DNA of 39,785 bases, taken from contig JAFCCJ010000004.1 in assembly GCA_017610305.1 (NCBI GenBank), forward strand, positions 1 to 39,785, given 5' to 3'. The notes under the pieces were generated by a model. The model saw only the letters and a program-made list of their open reading frames with translations. It searched no databases and was not told the origin of the DNA. Origin of the DNA: Candidatus Iainarchaeum sp. (GTDB taxonomy: Archaea > Iainarchaeota > Iainarchaeia > Iainarchaeales > JAFCCJ01). Position numbers and translations under genes: made by a program. Each line of letters begins with the position of its first letter. Position 1 is the stretch's first letter. This document shows, piece by piece, positions 39,301 to 39,785 of this stretch.

Positions 39301-39785
39301 ATGAGTGATGAAATTAAAAAAATGGAAAAGGCAGGAATTGGCTCAATAATGCCAATCTATAGAGCCATGGCCATAGACCAGTGTGCTGTTGAATACTTTT
39401 CAAAGCTCTCAGATTACGGGAGAATGGAAAATGCAATGCTTCTGGAATCTGCCGATATTGTGAAGAAATATGGTGAGCAGAGCATCGGTTCTGTAAATCC
39501 CTGCCTTAAGATAATCGGCAAAAACGAAAATTTTGAGATAAATGCCCTGAACAAATTGGGAGAAAGATTCATTTCCTTCATCAATGAAAGGATGGATTTC
39601 TGTGATGATGTTGAGTATGGGGAGAAAAAAATTAAGGGAACCTTAAAGCCAGTTAGGGGGGATTTTTCCGAGGAGGAGAGGCTGAACCTTAAAACACACG
39701 TCGATATTTTAAGGACCATTGCCTTCGCTTTCCAGCCTACTGAAAAACCAATTGTCCCTTATGGGGGCCTATTTGGGAATATCTC
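39301..39785 (+). CDS. trpE: Anthranilate synthase component I-like protein, N-terminal part (runs off window)
   Basis: The reading frame is open from ATG 39301 to the window end (161 codons). GTGAT ends three bases before the ATG, so the gene is translated from a transcript with a leader that would include the upstream tRNA. The N-terminal pattern fits TrpE/PabB proteins: AMLLESADIVKKYGEQSIGSVNP matches 'fLLES....gryS.ig..P', and PIVPYGGLFGNIS matches the 'P..GG..G..sYD' segment. The catalytic chorismate-binding domain lies beyond the window, so TrpE and PabB cannot be separated from what is visible. The adjacent tRNA-Trp favours TrpE. Confidence 0.7.
   Translation, partial: MSDEIKKMEKAGIGSIMPIYRAMAIDQCAVEYFSKLSDYGRMENAMLLESADIVKKYGEQSIGSVNPCLKIIGKNENFEINALNKLGERFISFINERMDFCDDVEYGEKKIKGTLKPVRGDFSEEERLNLKTHVDILRTIAFAFQPTEKPIVPYGGLFGNI

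Noticed and set aside
1-39785. CRISPR arrays, insertion sequences, integrases or phage genes
   Set aside because: No regularly spaced repeats, transposase motifs or integrase signatures were seen on either strand; the window looks like stable chromosomal sequence.

Overview
The window is archaeal chromosomal DNA. The evidence is a transcription factor B, a 71-residue archaeal histone, ribosomal protein S8e, a Hef-type helicase-nuclease, the KEOPS subunit Cgi121, a class III (archaellin/pilin-type) signal peptide, archaeal TATA boxes and an intron-less tRNA-Trp without an encoded CCA end. Many genes look leaderless: the TATA centre lies 25-28 bases before the ATG at 395, 4536, 7875, 10715, 11290, 17059 and 17349. 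Genes inside operons instead carry GGTGA or GGAGG Shine-Dalgarno sequences. The small basic proteins, serpin and pilin-like proteins would suit a DPANN-type or deep euryarchaeal lineage such as Diapherotrites, but that placement is inference only.

Layout. Positions 1-4450 hold a partial unknown gene, a serpin lipoprotein and a clostripain-type protease lipoprotein. Positions 4536-17552 are housekeeping and assorted genes: a DUF296/PPC protein, ZIP transporter, ScpB, Hsp20, RNase HII, TFB, S8e, Cgi121, Hef, histone, a degenerate KaiC next to an intact KaiC, a cytidylate-kinase-like protein, a pilin-like lectin and several small basic proteins. Positions 17553-20789 hold panB, a divergent cation exchanger, ilvE and an unknown gene. 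Positions 20805-22846 hold a lipoprotein and a cysteine-rich secreted protein with a caspase-like C-terminal domain.

From 22847 to 32658 lies a complete leucine/isoleucine/valine operon (leuA-ilvB-ilvN-ilvC-ilvD-small ORF-leuC-leuD-leuB). From 32659 to 38019 lies an aromatic operon: transaldolase, a chorismate mutase/prephenate dehydratase fusion, split transketolase, DAHP synthase and a histidine phosphatase. Transaldolase and transketolase can supply erythrose 4-phosphate to DAHP synthase. After a reverse-strand unknown gene, the window ends with tRNA-Trp lying 11 bases before the N-terminal part of a trpE-like anthranilate synthase gene.

The most striking feature is unannotated: short leader ORFs whose composition matches the amino acid made by the operon behind them. 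Before leuA is a 22-codon ORF (23009-23077) with nine leucines. Before the aromatic operon is a 30-codon ORF (32717-32809) ending Tyr-Phe-Phe-Phe-Tyr-Trp-stop, starting at the leaderless position of its own TATA box. Each is followed within 0-3 bases of its stop codon by an inverted repeat. A weaker third case, with one Trp codon, lies before tRNA-Trp and trpE. Together these suggest ribosome-mediated attenuation of amino-acid operons in an archaeon, a mechanism established in bacteria but which I do not know to be established in archaea.
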